From the NCBI GenBank assembly GCA_035578905.1, contig JAQJVL010001105.1:1-64000 (forward strand): a DNA stretch of 64,000 nucleotides. The letters run 5' to 3'. The notes under the pieces were generated by a model, which saw only the letters and a program-made list of their open reading frames with translations, was not told the DNA's origin and did no database searches. Below, piece after piece: positions 62,966 through 64,000 of the stretch. The stretch's first letter is position 1, and every line of letters begins with the position of its first letter. Origin of the DNA: Stictocephala bisonia (taxonomy: Eukaryota > Arthropoda > Insecta > Hemiptera > Membracidae). The position numbers and the translations under genes are program-made.

Positions 62966-64000
62966 ATGCACTTTAACATTCAAGGAGTAAAACATAAAAT
63001 TGATGAGTTACAAGTATATCTCACAGAATCAGTAGTTGGTAATAATGTAAAAGTAATATGCCTTAATGAGCATTGGTTAAACCATAATAACATTGATATT
63101 TTAAATAAAATTCCAGATTTCATAATGGTGGACTCATATTGTAGAGCAAGAGAGGGGGCTAGAGGTGGTAGTTGTATTTTGTTGAAATGTGACATTGAAA
63201 ATATTAAAGTAAGACATGATATAAAGCAGTTGGGCGAGGATCATATTTTTGAAATATCAGCTGTCGAAATACCCAATTTAAACACAATAGTAATTTCACT
63301 ATACAGAGTCCCTTACACCAACACGTTAAAAGATTTTATATTAAAGTTCGAAAACCTTATAAATATTCTAAAAAATGAAAATAAACGAAAAAATATCTTT
63401 TTGGCATCTGCTTTTAATATAGATTTATTACATTACAAAAATATAAATAGTATAGATTATGTTCACGAGGAAGGCAATCATGCAGGCGTACCTAGTTTTA
63501 AACATAATTTACATAGAGATTTTGTTAATATAGTTGAATATAATGGATATAATTTTAATTTTAACGAGCCAACTAGGGTATCTTCAACGACTTCGTCCTG
63601 CATAGATAATATAATTACAAACGCTTTTTTTGATCAGTCATTTTATTTTACTCAAGAGCTCGGACTATCTGGCCATAAGGCCCTTTTCATTTCGTTACCT
63701 TCAAAAAAAGACGAGCAAGTGGAGAATCACCAAGGAGTTAAAAAAAGAATTATCAATGATCACTCTTTTCAGACTTTTGATGTTTTACTGAAGAGTATAA
63801 AGTGGAATTTTAATGAGTTTACTTCGGTGGATGAGAACTACAACGCCTTTCTTTCATGTTTCCTTGGAGCTTCTTGGGAGGCATTCCCTTTGAAAGCAAG
63901 TAAGAATAAAACAATATATATTAAATGGATAACTAAGTGGATAATAGTATCGAGTAATAAGAAACGATTACTCTACAATGAAGTTAAGAGATCTAAAGAT
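62966..64000 (+). CDS. LINE ORF2, N-terminal endonuclease domain (partial)
   Basis: 345 codons open to the window edge, in the -1 frame relative to ORF1. It is an APE-type endonuclease, which nicks the target to prime reverse transcription: N4 (HFNIQ), E35 (LNEHWL), Y113-R114, N151, D214 (SCIDNI) and H237. Two catalytic sites look damaged: the expected GDFN is SAFN (A149) and the expected SDH is SGH (G236). The linker to the reverse transcriptase begins at about 317 (YIKWITKWII). The ATG at 62966 is the first in a frame open from 62858, which overlaps the last 16 bases of ORF1. The reverse transcriptase lies beyond the window. Confidence 0.8.
   Translation, partial: MHFNIQGVKHKIDELQVYLTESVVGNNVKVICLNEHWLNHNNIDILNKIPDFIMVDSYCRAREGARGGSCILLKCDIENIKVRHDIKQLGEDHIFEISAVEIPNLNTIVISLYRVPYTNTLKDFILKFENLINILKNENKRKNIFLASAFNIDLLHYKNINSIDYVHEEGNHAGVPSFKHNLHRDFVNIVEYNGYNFNFNEPTRVSSTTSSCIDNIITNAFFDQSFYFTQELGLSGHKALFISLPSKKDEQVENHQGVKKRIINDHSFQTFDVLLKSIKWNFNEFTSVDENYNAFLSCFLGASWEAFPLKASKNKTIYIKWITKWIIVSSNKKRLLYNEVKRSKD

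Larger units (their letters stand above)
60212..64000 (+). mobile_element. CR1-group non-LTR retrotransposon (LINE), 5' part to the window end
   Basis: It starts at the PLE-B breakpoint with 'gagagaggggatggccg', followed by a 5' UTR of about 645 bp, ORF1 (60858-62873) and ORF2 (from 62966, running off the window). Two-ORF structure, an esterase-containing ORF1 and an APE-type endonuclease at the start of ORF2 are known for CR1/L2-type LINEs. The 5' UTR begins with an A-box-like TGGCCGACTGG (60223-60233), but no convincing B-box was found nearby. The 3' end is outside the window. Confidence 0.8.

Overview
This is an AT-rich eukaryotic, non-genic window made mostly of transposable elements and tandem repeats. 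I found no protein-coding host gene. The organism is most likely an arthropod, probably an insect. The pointers are degenerate TTAGG-type tracts (11693-11732, 15957-15990), three families of Penelope-like elements (PLEs), a CR1-group LINE, a piggyBac-like element and a hAT element rich in TATCGATA motifs. The species cannot be named from this sequence.

Layout. 1-7.4 kb: gene-free AT-rich DNA with a 60-bp satellite (3.49-4.24 kb). 7460-16074: a direct tandem duplication of a 4.3-kb unit; each copy carries a long GT/GC alternating tract, and the first also holds a 36-bp G-quadruplex minisatellite. 16-29 kb: mostly unannotatable, with a palindromic PLE (18972-19310), a 40-bp array (21.06-21.51 kb), a 160-bp array (23.7-24.4 kb) and an old PLE fragment (26.1 kb). 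29.77-32.05 kb: a 142-bp satellite with higher-order structure and strong G-over-C skew. 32816-33130 and 35915-37139: two more palindromic PLE insertions. 40.8-41.1 kb: tRNA-like and 5S-rRNA-like sequences. 42762-44017: a foldback DNA transposon. 48907-51475: a near-perfect 2.5-kb palindrome of two PLE copies with YVDD reverse transcriptase and GIY-YIG domains. 53.5-54.0 kb: a LINE reverse transcriptase relic. 54720-58348: a piggyBac-like element whose left end has expanded into a 28-bp minisatellite and whose transposase relic is split by a hAT element (56641-57946). 59585-60211: a PLE fragment abutting a LINE (60212 to the window end). The LINE has a 671-aa ORF1 (FLYWCH finger, coiled coils, Ulp1-like fold, SGNH esterase) and the start of ORF2 (endonuclease).

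Common thread. The three PLE families all appear as two inverted, 5'-truncated copies meeting head to head. In three of these loci one perfect 11-12 bp target-site duplication flanks the whole palindrome, so the inverted pair seems to have integrated as one unit. Every PLE end contains a hammerhead-ribozyme-like core (CUGANGA, stem II, GAAA, short stem III, UH). This repeated architecture and its paired, oppositely oriented ribozymes are the most interesting signals in the window.
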